NCBI RefSeq assembly: GCF_016862435.1
Contig: NZ_BOMY01000054.1
Location: 1 to 64,000, forward strand
From: Paractinoplanes tereljensis
Lineage (GTDB): Bacteria; Actinomycetota; Actinomycetes; Mycobacteriales; Micromonosporaceae
Direction: 5' to 3'
DNA: 64,000 nt
Positions within the stretch are counted from its first letter, which is position 1; the number at the start of each line of letters is the position of its first letter. The translations under genes and the position numbers were made by a program. The notes beneath the pieces were generated by a model. It made no database searches, was not told the DNA's origin, and was given only the letters and a program-made list of their open reading frames with translations. Positions 7,429 through 15,477 of this stretch are shown piece after piece.

Positions 7429-8532
7429 TCAGACAGCTTCGTCGACCCGCAGGCGGTAGCCGCGCTTGATGACCGTCTCGATCAGCAGGCCGGAGCCGAG
7501 CGCGGTGCGCAGCCGGGCCACCGCCACGTCGACGGCGTGCCCGTCGTTGCCGCGCGGCAGCGACGCGATCAGCTGATCCTTGGACACCACCACGCCGGGC
7601 CGGGCGGCCAGCGAGGCGAGGATCGACATGGCGGCCGGGGCGAGCGCCCGCGGTTCCCCGTCGATGAGGACGGCGTGCCCGCGTACCTCCAGGGTGCCGC
7701 CGGCCACCCGCAGCTTGACCGACCGCTGCGGCAGCTCGTCGGCCACGGTTTTGATCAGCGCGCCGAGCCGGAACCGTTCCGGCATCACCACCGGCACGTC
7801 CAGTTCGACCAGCGGGGCGGCGGTGACCGGCCCGACGCAGGCGGCCAGGGTGCCGGACCGGAACCGGTCCAGCACGCAGCCGAGGTCGTCGCCGGCCAGC
7901 CGCAGGAACGACTTGACCGCGGGCGCGCTGGTGAAGGTGACCGCGTCGATCTGCCCGGCGGTGACCTGGTCGACCAGGCGGCGCACCGGCGTGGTGTCCA
8001 GCGGCGGCACCCAGCGGTAGACCGGCACCTCGACCACGGCGGCGCCGGCCGCGCGCAGGGCGGCCACGAACTCGGTCTGCGGCTCGCCGTGTTCCTGCAC
8101 GGTGATCCGCCGGCCGGAGACACCGTCGGCGAGCAGCCGTTCCAGGACCTCCTCGGAGGCCTCGGTCTTGGCCGCCCACTCCTCGGTGAGCCCGGCCGCC
8201 CGGACCGCGCCGCACGGTTTCGGGCCGCGCGCGATGATCCGGGCCCGGCCGAGCACCTCGCGCAGTTTCTCGCCCAGGCCCCAGCCCTCGGCCGCCTCCA
8301 GCCAGCCCCGGAACCCGAAGCCGGTGGTCGCGATGACCAGGTCGGGGGCGAGCCCGATGCAGGCCGCGGTGGCCGCGTGCAGCGCGTCGTCGTCGGCGAG
8401 CTGCACGATGCTGATGGTGGACGCGGTGACCACCCGCGCGCCGCGCCGATGCAGCAGGGCGGCCATTTCGTCGCGGCGCCGCTCGGCGGTCACCGCGACG
8501 GTGAAGCCGGTCAACACGCCGCCGTCAGTCAT
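7429..8532 (-). CDS. Uroporphyrinogen-III synthase fused to a winged-helix DNA-binding domain
   Basis: The 367-residue protein has a HemD fold over about residues 1-255 (GFTVAVTAERR start, TSAPAVKSFL motif). It ends in an OmpR/PhoB-type winged helix (SKDQLIASLP, then VDVAVARLRTAL and ETVIKRGYRLRV). Such fusions occur in many actinobacteria (for example Rv0260c) beside nitrite reductase genes. It may make the uroporphyrinogen III needed for siroheme, act as a regulator of the nir locus, or both. I chose the ATG at 8532 (MTDGGVLTGFTV) over the longer frame to 8592 because HemD begins right after it. Confidence 0.88.
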   Translation of the reverse strand: MTDGGVLTGFTVAVTAERRRDEMAALLHRRGARVVTASTISIVQLADDDALHAATAACIGLAPDLVIATTGFGFRGWLEAAEGWGLGEKLREVLGRARIIARGPKPCGAVRAAGLTEEWAAKTEASEEVLERLLADGVSGRRITVQEHGEPQTEFVAALRAAGAAVVEVPVYRWVPPLDTTPVRRLVDQVTAGQIDAVTFTSAPAVKSFLRLAGDDLGCVLDRFRSGTLAACVGPVTAAPLVELDVPVVMPERFRLGALIKTVADELPQRSVKLRVAGGTLEVRGHAVLIDGEPRALAPAAMSILASLAARPGVVVSKDQLIASLPRGNDGHAVDVAVARLRTALGSGLLIETVIKRGYRLRVDEAV

Positions 8533-8635
8533 TCCGCAAGCGTTCCGACATGTGGTTTCCACCAGAGCGTCATGGGGTTTCGGTGCGGTCAACGCGCTTT
8601 CACAACCCGGTTACCGAGGTTGTGAGGATCAAGAC

Positions 8636-8818
8636 CTAGTCGTCATCTTCGACGATCTTGCGGACCCCGGCCAGCATCCGGAACACCTCGAGGCGGCCGT
8701 CGAGGAAGCCGATGCGGTAGTCCCGGCCGAACGCCGGGTCGGTGGCCCGGCCGGCGTCGCGGCGCGCGGCCAGACCGTCGGCACGGCCCACCGCGTACGC
8801 CTCAAATTCCTGGTCCAT
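8636..8818 (-). CDS. Small hypothetical protein, paralogue of its neighbour
   Basis: The 60-residue soluble protein has the pattern YAxGRADGxAAxxD followed by DPAFGxDYRIGFLDGR. The gene immediately upstream shares this pattern (Y-x2-G-x2-DG ... DP-x2-G-x-DY-x-x-G-x-x-DG), so the two are tandem duplicates. Its ATG at 8818 lies inside the last codons of that gene (17-nt overlap), which implies co-translation. I know of no function. Confidence 0.65.
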   Translation of the reverse strand: MDQEFEAYAVGRADGLAARRDAGRATDPAFGRDYRIGFLDGRLEVFRMLAGVRKIVEDDD

Positions 8819-9008
8819 CGCTCTTCTTGTCATCGAGCGCCTTGCGGATCGCGGCGACGAGCGCTTGCTCGAACGCGGCGATCTGGCCGTCGACCACGCC
8901 GACCTGATAGTCGGCACCGGTCGTCGGATCGCCGGCGCGCTCGCCGTCGTGCAGGCCGGCCATGCCGTCGGAGTGCCCGGAGCCGTAGGCCACCAGTGCG
9001 TCGTCCAT
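8802..9008 (-). CDS. Small hypothetical protein, tandem paralogue
   Basis: The 68-residue protein has the same GxxDG-DYxxGxxDG architecture as the following gene, with a charged C-terminal helix. The pair looks like a duplicated mini-protein operon. It is preceded by about 120 bp of intergenic DNA before the diiron oxygenase terminator. Function unknown; the repeated Gly-Asp-Gly turns suggest a small metal-binding or protein-interaction fold, which is inference only. Confidence 0.65.
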   Translation of the reverse strand: MDDALVAYGSGHSDGMAGLHDGERAGDPTTGADYQVGVVDGQIAAFEQALVAAIRKALDDKKSDGPGI

Positions 9009-9128
9009 GCCTGCCTCCCGAGGTGCGTATCGGGTGCAAATCTGTCACGCACCGGGGGCATCGCCCACCGTCCGATCGGGCGGTCCGAAATCCTCAAGTA
9101 CGAGGTCAACCCCGCATTCAGCCAATCC

Positions 9129-9165
9129 GGTGTGACCGCCCTCCCCCTCGAAGGGCGGTCACACC
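9129..9165 (-). terminator. Strong hairpin terminator after the diiron oxygenase gene
   Basis: A perfect 14-bp stem (GGTGTGACCGCCCT pairing with AGGGCGGTCACACC) around a 9-nt loop lies 1 nt beyond the stop codon of the oxygenase gene. There is no T-run, as is usual for actinobacterial terminators. Confidence 0.85.
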
Positions 9166-9166
9166 A

Positions 9167-10066
9167 TCAGGCCGGCAGGAGACCGGAACGGCGCCAGAGA
9201 GGCCGGCCCGGGCCGGCGATCAAATCAAGATCATCGAGGTACGCCACCACGCGCTCGCCCGACCACCGCAGCGTCTCCCGGAAGTGCGGGTTGGCCATCG
9301 CCGCCCGATATCCGTCGGCCGGCCGGATGCCCACCGACTTGTAGACGGCCGGGTGGATCAGGCGGCGGCCGCACAGGTACGCGGCGCGGGCGATCACCAG
9401 CCTGTCGAAGTGCAGCCGGCCCTTTCCGGCGGTGCGCACCTGCCGGGCCAGTTCCTCGCGGGCGTACCGGACGTGCCGGGCCTCCTCGACCACGTGGATC
9501 CGCGACACCATCCGGACCAGGGGCTGGACTTGCTCGTGGGACATCGCCTCGCGCTGCAGCGTGTCGAGGATTTCCTCGCAGATCAGGATCGCGGCGAACA
9601 TCCGCGGGCCGGTGCCGGTGGCGGCGATCCACTTGCCGAGGAACTCGTTGATGCCCTCGGGCCGGTAGACCGGGGTGCCCAGCTTGTCGATCATCCGGCC
9701 GAACATGACCGAGTGCCGGCACTCGTCGGCGACCTCGGTGAGCGCGTACTGCGCGTGCGCGGCGGTCGGGTCCTGCTTGTAGTAGCCGCGCAGCAGCAAC
9801 TGCATGAGGATCGTCTCGAACCAGACGCCGAGGCCGGCGATGCTGGCCACCTCGTGCCGGGTGAGAGTGATCCGCTGTTGTTCGGACAGCCCGGCCCACA
9901 GCTCGGTGCCGTAGAGGCTGCACCGCTCCGGCGGCACGAACCAGAGGCCGTCGACGAACGGCGCGTCCCAGTCGATCTCGACCTCGGGATCGTACGAATG
10001 CTCGGCGGACGAGCGCAGCAGGCGGGCGGCGGTGCGATCGCGGTCGGCGGGAGTCACGGTGGTCAT
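9167..10066 (-). CDS. AurF-like diiron oxygenase
   Basis: The 299-residue ferritin-like protein carries two E...(D/E)ExxH ligand sets: an early Glu (FET) with EVADECRH, and ICEE with HVVEEARH. This is the layout of AurF-type N-oxygenases (PF11583), non-heme diiron enzymes that oxidise amines or related substrates. It is transcribed divergently from a TetR gene across a short region with two operator-like palindromes, and ends at a strong hairpin. Its substrate cannot be read from sequence; association with the VirS/MymA-like locus downstream suggests lipid or xenobiotic oxidation. Start ATG at 10066. Confidence 0.85.
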   Translation of the reverse strand: MTTVTPADRDRTAARLLRSSAEHSYDPEVEIDWDAPFVDGLWFVPPERCSLYGTELWAGLSEQQRITLTRHEVASIAGLGVWFETILMQLLLRGYYKQDPTAAHAQYALTEVADECRHSVMFGRMIDKLGTPVYRPEGINEFLGKWIAATGTGPRMFAAILICEEILDTLQREAMSHEQVQPLVRMVSRIHVVEEARHVRYAREELARQVRTAGKGRLHFDRLVIARAAYLCGRRLIHPAVYKSVGIRPADGYRAAMANPHFRETLRWSGERVVAYLDDLDLIAGPGRPLWRRSGLLPA

Positions 10067-10111
10067 GGGGGACGCCTCCTCGGAACGGCCGGTGAGTGTG
10101 ATGCACTTGAC

Positions 10112-10142
10112 GTTACCCGAGGTAACAGTTACTTCTAATAAC
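10112..10142. promoter_or_regulatory. Twin TetR operators between oxygenase and tetR
   Basis: GTTACCCGAGGTAAC (10112-10126) is a perfect 6-bp-arm palindrome. A second, looser GTTA-N7-TAAC box (10128-10142) follows with centres 16 bp apart. The second box touches the tetR start codon, so binding would block that gene directly and probably the divergent oxygenase promoter as well. Confidence 0.7.
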
Positions 10143-10832
10143 ATGCCCCGTGAACAAGAGCCGGTCAATACCGATGGTCGTAAAGGTCGCTGGGCCGGCC
10201 ATCGTGCGCAGCGCCGGGCCGAGCTGACCGCGGCGGCCATCGAGGCGATCCGCGAGCTCGGCCCCGAGGTCGGGATGGACGCGATCGCGGCCCGGGCCGG
10301 GGTGACCAAGCCGGTGCTCTACCGCTACTTCGCCGACAAGTCGGAGCTGTGGCTGGCGGTCGGGCAGGAGGCCGCGGGCATGGTGCTCGACGCGATCGTC
10401 CCGGCGGTGGCCGCGGTCCGCGAGGAACGCGACGTGATCGCCGCGGCCATCGACGCCTACCTCGCGCACATCGCCGCCGACACCAACCTCTACCAGTTCG
10501 TGGTGCACCAGCCCGACATCGCCCGCGGCCGGGACGTGGTGGCCGACGTGGTCGACACCGTCGCGAGCGGCCTGGCCCGGATCTTCGGCGACCGGCTGCG
10601 GGCCCGCGGCCTCGACTCCGGGGCGGCCCTGCCGTGGGCGTACGGGGTGGTCGGTTACGTGCAGTCGGTCGGTGACTGGTGGCTGCGCCAGCAGCAGCCG
10701 ATCAGCCGGGAGGCGCTCGGCGACTACCTGACGACGTTCCTGTGGACCGGGGTGGCCGGCATCCGCCAGGCCGCCGACATCCCCGGCGGCCTGGCCGCCC
10801 ACCACGAGGAGGTGCGCGGTGCCGGAAACTGA
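10143..10832 (+). CDS. TetR/AcrR-family regulator
   Basis: The 229-residue protein has an N-terminal helix-turn-helix (AIAARAGVTKPVLYRYFADKSE) and an all-helical ligand domain. I prefer the ATG at 10143 because the palindromic operators end right at it and the open frame further upstream runs into the divergent gene. It is probably an autorepressor and repressor of the divergent diiron oxygenase. The 3' end overlaps the DUF4873 gene by 14 nt, so both share a transcript. Confidence 0.88.
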   Translation: MPREQEPVNTDGRKGRWAGHRAQRRAELTAAAIEAIRELGPEVGMDAIAARAGVTKPVLYRYFADKSELWLAVGQEAAGMVLDAIVPAVAAVREERDVIAAAIDAYLAHIAADTNLYQFVVHQPDIARGRDVVADVVDTVASGLARIFGDRLRARGLDSGAALPWAYGVVGYVQSVGDWWLRQQQPISREALGDYLTTFLWTGVAGIRQAADIPGGLAAHHEEVRGAGN

Positions 10833-11136
10833 CGAGTACGAGGTCGGGAACCTCCCCGACGAGGAATACCGCGGGCCGGCCACGCTGCGGATCGGCGACG
10901 ACGACCTGGCGGTGGAGATCCGGATGTCGGCGCGGTTCGAGCCGGTCGAGGGCCGTTTCCGGTGGGCCGGCCGCACCAACCCCGACCCGGTGCTGCGCGA
11001 GCGGGTCTCCGGCGGCCTGCGCGAGGGCCGGTTGACCATCCCCGGCTTCGCGACCCAGAAGGTCCGGCTCAGCGAGCCCGATCCGTGGGCCGGCGTGCGG
11101 TTGTCCGGCACCGGGACGCCGCCGTGGTTTCAGTGA
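10819..11136 (+). CDS. DUF4873-like protein
   Basis: The 105-residue protein contains EYRGPATLRIGDDDLAVEI and RFRWAGRTN blocks, matching the actinobacterial DUF4873 family of unknown function, often encoded near flavin monooxygenases. It starts with a GTG inside the end of tetR. Its last codons overlap the convergent AraC-type gene by 7 nt. It is a soluble, beta-rich protein, and its location between two oxidative gene sets fits an accessory role in the same catabolic pathway (inference). Confidence 0.7.
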   Translation: MPETDEYEVGNLPDEEYRGPATLRIGDDDLAVEIRMSARFEPVEGRFRWAGRTNPDPVLRERVSGGLREGRLTIPGFATQKVRLSEPDPWAGVRLSGTGTPPWFQ

Positions 11137-12140
11137 CCGGGCCCGCGGCGCAGGTCACGCGGGGAGGTGCCGAACCAGCGGCGCACCGCGCGGCTCAGCG
11201 CCGACTGCTCGGTCAGCCCGACCATCGCGGTGACCTGCGTGAACGGCAGATCCGTGGTGGTGATGAGGCGGTGGGCGCGCTCACGGCGTACCTCGTCCAG
11301 GATCTGATCGAAGGTCGTGCCCGCCGCCGACAGACGGCGCTGGAGGGTCCGCGGGTGGGTTTGCAGCCGGCGGCCGACGGCGGCGATGTCGGCCGGCGCC
11401 GAGCCGAGCGACTGGGTGATCAGCTGCCGCACCTGCTGTTCGAGGGTCTGCTCGGGCGCCGGGAAGTGGGTGCGCATGTAGTCGAGCGCGACCTCGCGCA
11501 GCACCCGATTGCCGCCGGCCAGCCGGGTCTGGTGCAGGGCGGCCGGCACCCGCAGCACCGCCGCTTCCTGCGCGAAGCGCACATCCGCTCCGAAGAACTC
11601 GGTGTAACGGGCCACCGGCGCGAGCGGACGATGCGTGAGGTGCACCGACCGCAGACCGTAACGGCCGCCGGCCAGCAGCACGATGATCCGGTGCAGCAGG
11701 CCGAGGCCGTTGTCGCAGATCTGCGGCGGCAGCGGGTCGAGCTCGGTGCTGGCATAGCGCAGGCCGACCACGCCGGCCCGCCCGGCCGGGTCGGGAACCT
11801 GCGCGACGGTGAGCGCCGGCGAGTGCACGAACAGGAACCGGGTCGCGCAGTCGAGGGCCTCGCCCAGGGTGGCCGAGTTCTCGATCGCGATGGCGAGCGG
11901 TCCGAGGACCGCGATGTCCTGCCGGGCGGCGAGGCGCAGCCCCAGGTCGGGGCAGTCCAGCGAGGCCGCCGCGGTCTCCAGGGCACGGCCGGCGGACAGC
12001 GTCGGGATCACCGCGTCGTCGGTGTCGAGGGCCGCCGCGTCCACCCCGAACCGGGCCATCAGGGCCGGACCGTCACCGCCGAGTTCGCCGATGAGGCCGG
12101 GGAGTCCCCGCAGCCCGGCCGCTCTGACCATCGATCCCAT
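11130..12140 (-). CDS. AraC-family regulator, VirS-like
   Basis: The 336-residue protein has an N-terminal arabinose-binding-type domain (PF12625) and a C-terminal double helix-turn-helix (VGRRLQTHPRTLQRRL and a second motif ending RRWFGTSPRDLRR). A TATCCT -10 box 8 nt before the ATG at 12140 supports that start and a leaderless mRNA. It is divergent from an EthA/MymA-like monooxygenase operon, the same arrangement as VirS and the mymA operon in M. tuberculosis. It probably activates that operon in response to a lipid or acid signal (inference). Confidence 0.88.
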   Translation of the reverse strand: MGSMVRAAGLRGLPGLIGELGGDGPALMARFGVDAAALDTDDAVIPTLSAGRALETAAASLDCPDLGLRLAARQDIAVLGPLAIAIENSATLGEALDCATRFLFVHSPALTVAQVPDPAGRAGVVGLRYASTELDPLPPQICDNGLGLLHRIIVLLAGGRYGLRSVHLTHRPLAPVARYTEFFGADVRFAQEAAVLRVPAALHQTRLAGGNRVLREVALDYMRTHFPAPEQTLEQQVRQLITQSLGSAPADIAAVGRRLQTHPRTLQRRLSAAGTTFDQILDEVRRERAHRLITTTDLPFTQVTAMVGLTEQSALSRAVRRWFGTSPRDLRRGPGH

Positions 12141-12167
12141 GTCGCGAAAGGATAAATGAGTGTCGCG
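12140..12167. promoter_or_regulatory. Direct-repeat AraC-type operator
   Basis: TGTCGCG occurs at 12140-12146 and 12161-12167, 21 bp apart (two helical turns) in the same orientation, flanking the regulator's own -10 box. Same-face direct repeats are the usual target of AraC-family proteins. Confidence 0.55.
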
Positions 12168-12210
12168 CTCAGGCAAGTCCCTCGCGGGCAAAGATGGCGA
12201 GACTGGCGGC

Positions 12211-13674
12211 ATGGCCGAACATTTCGACGTTGTCATCATCGGCGCCGGCCTGTCCGGGATCGGCGCGGCGTGGCGGCTGCAGGAACAGCTGCCCGGCAAG
12301 AGTTACGCGATCCTGGAGGCGCGCGACGCGATCGGCGGAACGTGGGATCTGTTCCGTTACCCCGGGGTGCGGTCGGACTCGGACATGTTCACCCTCAGCT
12401 ATCCGTTCCGGCCGTGGCGGGATGCCGAGTCGATCGCGCCCGGCGAGAAGATCCGGCGCTACATCGAGGAGACGGCGGCGGAGGGCGGCATCCTCCCGCA
12501 CATCCGCTTCGGCACGAAGGTCGTCTCGGCCGACTGGTCCTCGCTGCTGAGCCGATGGACGCTGCGGTTGGCCGGCGGCACCACGATGACCTGCGATTTT
12601 GTGTATGCCTGCGCCGGCTACTACTCCTACGACACCGCGTACCAGCCAGATTTTCCGGGTTTGGAAGAATTTTCCGGGCAACTCGTGCACCCGCAGTTCT
12701 GGCCGGAAGACCTGTCGTATGCCGGCAAGAAGGTCGTCGTGATCGGCAGCGGCGCGACCGCCGTCACGCTCGTCCCCGCCATGGCCGCCGACGCCGCGCA
12801 CGTGACCATGCTGCAGCGGTCACCCACCTACATGACCGTGCTTCCGCCGCGCGACATCGTGGCCGACGCGGCCCGCCGGGTGCTGCCGGCCAAGGCCGCG
12901 AACCGGGTCGCCCGGGCCAAGAACCTGCTGATCACGCAGGGTTTCTACCAGCTGGCCCGGCGGCGGCCGAAGCGGGTGCGGCAGATCCTGCGGGCCTTCG
13001 CGGTGCATGCGCTGAAGGATCCGGCCTACGTGGACGAGCATTTCAACCCGGCCTACGAGCCGTGGGACCAGCGCCTCTGCGTGATCCCCGACGGCGACCT
13101 CTACCAGGCGATCCGGTCGGGGAAGGCGTCGGTGGTGACCGACCACATCGCGTCCTTCGAGCCGGCCGGGATCCGGCTGAAGTCCGGTGAGCTGCTCGAG
13201 GCCGACGTCGTGGTCTCCGCCACCGGCCTGTCGCTGATCCCGATGGGCGGCATCCAGGCCTCGATCGACGGCACGCCGATCGACATCGGTGAGCACGCCG
13301 CCTACCGCGGCATCATGCTCAGCGGCGTGCCCAACCTGGCCTACTGCATCGGTTACGTGAACGCGTCCTGGACGCTGCGCGCCGACCTGGTCCACCGCTA
13401 CGTGATGCGGCTGCTCAAACACCTGGACCGGCACGGCTACGCCGTGGCCACCCCCGACAACCCCGAGGAGCAGGGCCGTCCGTTGCTAGATCTCTCTTCG
13501 GGGTACGTGCAACGCGCGCTCGACAAATTCCCCCGCCAGGGAAACCGGGACCCATGGCTGGTCCGGCAGAACTATCTGCGCGACGTGCTGGCCCTCCCCC
13601 GCGCCGACGTCACCCGCGACATGACCTTCTCCCGTCACCCCGTCCCCGCTTCCGTGGAGGAACTCGCCTCATGA
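12211..13674 (+). CDS. FAD-dependent Baeyer-Villiger-type monooxygenase (EthA/MymA-like)
   Basis: The 487-residue enzyme has an FAD Rossmann motif (VVIIGAGLSGIGAAW), the GGTWDLFRYPGVRSDSDM block, the FSGQLVHPQFWPED variant of the BVMO fingerprint seen in EthA, and an NADPH motif (VVVIGSGATAV). Such enzymes insert oxygen next to carbonyls or oxidise sulfur and activate thioamide prodrugs. It is the first gene of a three-gene operon with an SDR and a hydrolase (4-nt overlaps): alcohol to ketone, ketone to ester, ester cleavage. Length equals M. tuberculosis EthA (489). Confidence 0.92.
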   Translation: MAEHFDVVIIGAGLSGIGAAWRLQEQLPGKSYAILEARDAIGGTWDLFRYPGVRSDSDMFTLSYPFRPWRDAESIAPGEKIRRYIEETAAEGGILPHIRFGTKVVSADWSSLLSRWTLRLAGGTTMTCDFVYACAGYYSYDTAYQPDFPGLEEFSGQLVHPQFWPEDLSYAGKKVVVIGSGATAVTLVPAMAADAAHVTMLQRSPTYMTVLPPRDIVADAARRVLPAKAANRVARAKNLLITQGFYQLARRRPKRVRQILRAFAVHALKDPAYVDEHFNPAYEPWDQRLCVIPDGDLYQAIRSGKASVVTDHIASFEPAGIRLKSGELLEADVVVSATGLSLIPMGGIQASIDGTPIDIGEHAAYRGIMLSGVPNLAYCIGYVNASWTLRADLVHRYVMRLLKHLDRHGYAVATPDNPEEQGRPLLDLSSGYVQRALDKFPRQGNRDPWLVRQNYLRDVLALPRADVTRDMTFSRHPVPASVEELAS

Positions 13675-14534
13675 CGCCCTACGTGTTCCGCGGCCGCACC
13701 GCCGTCCTGACCGGAGCCGCCAGCGGCATCGGTGAACAGCTCGCCTACGGTCTGGCCGACCGGGGCAGCAACCTGGTCCTGGTCGACGTGGACGGCGACC
13801 GCCTCAAGCCGGTCGCCGAGCGGATCGGCCGGGTCCACCCGCAGGTCACCGTCGAGACGATCGTCGCCGACCTGTCCGACCGCTCGGCGGTGGACGGTGT
13901 TGCCGCTGCGGTGCTCACCTCGTACCCTCGCCTCGGTCTTTTGGTCAATAACGCCGGAATCGCCCTGGGTGGGCGGTTCGACCAGGTCAGCGTGGACGAG
14001 TTCGAGACCGTGATGAACGTGAACTTCCGCGCGCCGATGCTGCTCACCCACGCCCTGCTGCCGGCGCTGAAGGCCGCCCCCGGCAGCCACCTGGTCAACG
14101 TGTCCAGCCTGTTCGGGCTGATCGCGCCGGCCGGGCAGTCCGCCTACAGCGCCAGCAAGTTCGCGCTGCGCGGGCTGAGCCAGGCCCTGCACAGCGAGCT
14201 GGCCGACGACGGCATCGGCGTCACCACGGTGCATCCCGGCGGGATCCGCACCCGGATCGCGGAGAGTGCGCTGGTCGGCAGCGGCGTGCCGGCCGAGGAG
14301 GTCGGACCGAACCAGAAGGTCTTCGCCAAGCTGCTGACCTTCCCGCCCCAGAAGGCCGCCCGGCAGATCCTCGACGCGGTCGGTAAGCGCAAGGCCCGCC
14401 TGCTGATCGCCTCCTCGGCGAAGGTCCCCGACCTGCTCGCCCGGCTGCTCCCGGTGGCGCACGAGCGCATCGTCCGGGCCGCCACCTCGGCGACGGTGTC
14501 CCGCACCCGCGCCCCCCAGGACGCGGCCCGATGA
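13671..14534 (+). CDS. Short-chain dehydrogenase/reductase
   Basis: The 287-residue protein has the classical SDR layout: TGAASGIG cofactor loop, NNAG, a Ser in NVSSLFG and YSASK catalytic Tyr/Lys. Its ATG overlaps the monooxygenase stop codon (ATGA). In this operon it most likely oxidises an alcohol to the ketone used by the monooxygenase, as proposed for the SDR in the mymA operon of M. tuberculosis. A hydrophobic, Arg-rich C-terminal extension may bind membrane. Confidence 0.88.
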   Translation: MTPYVFRGRTAVLTGAASGIGEQLAYGLADRGSNLVLVDVDGDRLKPVAERIGRVHPQVTVETIVADLSDRSAVDGVAAAVLTSYPRLGLLVNNAGIALGGRFDQVSVDEFETVMNVNFRAPMLLTHALLPALKAAPGSHLVNVSSLFGLIAPAGQSAYSASKFALRGLSQALHSELADDGIGVTTVHPGGIRTRIAESALVGSGVPAEEVGPNQKVFAKLLTFPPQKAARQILDAVGKRKARLLIASSAKVPDLLARLLPVAHERIVRAATSATVSRTRAPQDAAR

Positions 14535-15370
14535 ACTACGTGGACGTGCACGGCGCCCGCATCCGCTACCACGAGTCCGGCGACCCGGCGGCACCGCCGG
14601 TGGTGCTGCTGCACGGCATCGGCCGCAGCCTGGAGGACTGGGACGCGCAGCACCCGCTCCTCGATGCCGACCACCGGGTGATCAGCATCGACATGCCCGG
14701 CTTCGGCCTGAGCCAGCGTCTCCCGGCGTCGACCAACCTGACCGCCCTGTCCGACGGGGTGTGGGCGACCCTCGACGCGCTCGGCGAGACCCGCCCGGTG
14801 CACCTGATGGGCAACAGCCTCGGTGGTGCCGTGTCGATGCAGATGCTTGTCGACGACCCGGCCCGGGTGTCCACGCTGACCCTGGCCAACAGCGCCGGCT
14901 TCGGCAAGGAGGTGACCATCGCCCTGCGCATGCTGGCGGTACCCGGGCTGGGCCGCCGCCTGCTGGCCCGGATCGACAAGATCTCCGCGCCTCGGCTGGA
15001 ACGCACGGTCTTCGCCGACCGGGCGATGGTGACCCCCGAGCGCATCGCGATGGCGATCAAGGTGGCCCGGCAGCCCGATTTCGCCGCGGTCTATCTGGAG
15101 GTGGCGCAGGCGCTGGGCGGTTTCCGCGGCATCGCGCCGCGCTGGCGCTCGGAGCTGCTCCCGCGGGTGGCGAAGCACGCCAAGCCGACGCTGCTGCTGT
15201 GGGGCGACCGCGACCGCATCCTGCCGCACGCCCACCTGGCGGCCGCACGCTCGGCGTTCCCGGAAGCGTCCTGGCACCTGTTCCCGAACACCGGCCACAT
15301 GCCCCAGATCGAACGCCCGGCGGAGTTCAACGAGCTGGTCCGCCCGCTGCTGGCAAAGGTGCCGGCCTGA
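14531..15370 (+). CDS. Alpha/beta-hydrolase, probable esterase
   Basis: The 279-residue protein has HG oxyanion residues (LLHGIG), the nucleophile elbow GNSLGG, a late Asp in WGDRDRI and the catalytic His in NTGHMPQIERP. Its start overlaps the SDR stop (ATGA). It completes the oxidise-insert-hydrolyse set by cleaving the ester product of the monooxygenase (inference from context; MymA neighbours include a comparable LipR). A strong hairpin follows the stop codon. Confidence 0.88.
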   Translation: MNYVDVHGARIRYHESGDPAAPPVVLLHGIGRSLEDWDAQHPLLDADHRVISIDMPGFGLSQRLPASTNLTALSDGVWATLDALGETRPVHLMGNSLGGAVSMQMLVDDPARVSTLTLANSAGFGKEVTIALRMLAVPGLGRRLLARIDKISAPRLERTVFADRAMVTPERIAMAIKVARQPDFAAVYLEVAQALGGFRGIAPRWRSELLPRVAKHAKPTLLLWGDRDRILPHAHLAAARSAFPEASWHLFPNTGHMPQIERPAEFNELVRPLLAKVPA

Positions 15371-15375
15371 GATGT

Positions 15376-15407
15376 GCCCGTCCCGGCAGGGCGGTGCCGG
15401 GACGGGC
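15376..15407 (+). terminator. Terminator of the monooxygenase operon
   Basis: A perfect 13-bp stem (GCCCGTCCCGGCA with TGCCGGGACGGGC) around a 6-nt loop starts 5 nt after the hydrolase stop codon. No T-run. Confidence 0.85.
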
Positions 15408-15439
15408 CACCCCCCGTCAGCCCTCCTGGAACGGCAGTG

Positions 15440-15470
15440 TTGACCTTGCCACGCGGCAATCTCGTAGCTT
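15440..15470 (+). promoter_or_regulatory. MerR-type promoter with 19-bp spacer and operator
   Basis: TTGACC (15440-15445) and TAGCTT (15465-15470) are separated by 19 bp, the long spacer typical of MerR-activated promoters. The spacer contains the palindrome TTGCC-ACGC-GGCAA. The ATG of the MerR gene lies 7 nt after the -10 box, so the transcript is leaderless and the regulator almost certainly controls itself. Confidence 0.8.
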
Positions 15471-15477
15471 GGACGGC

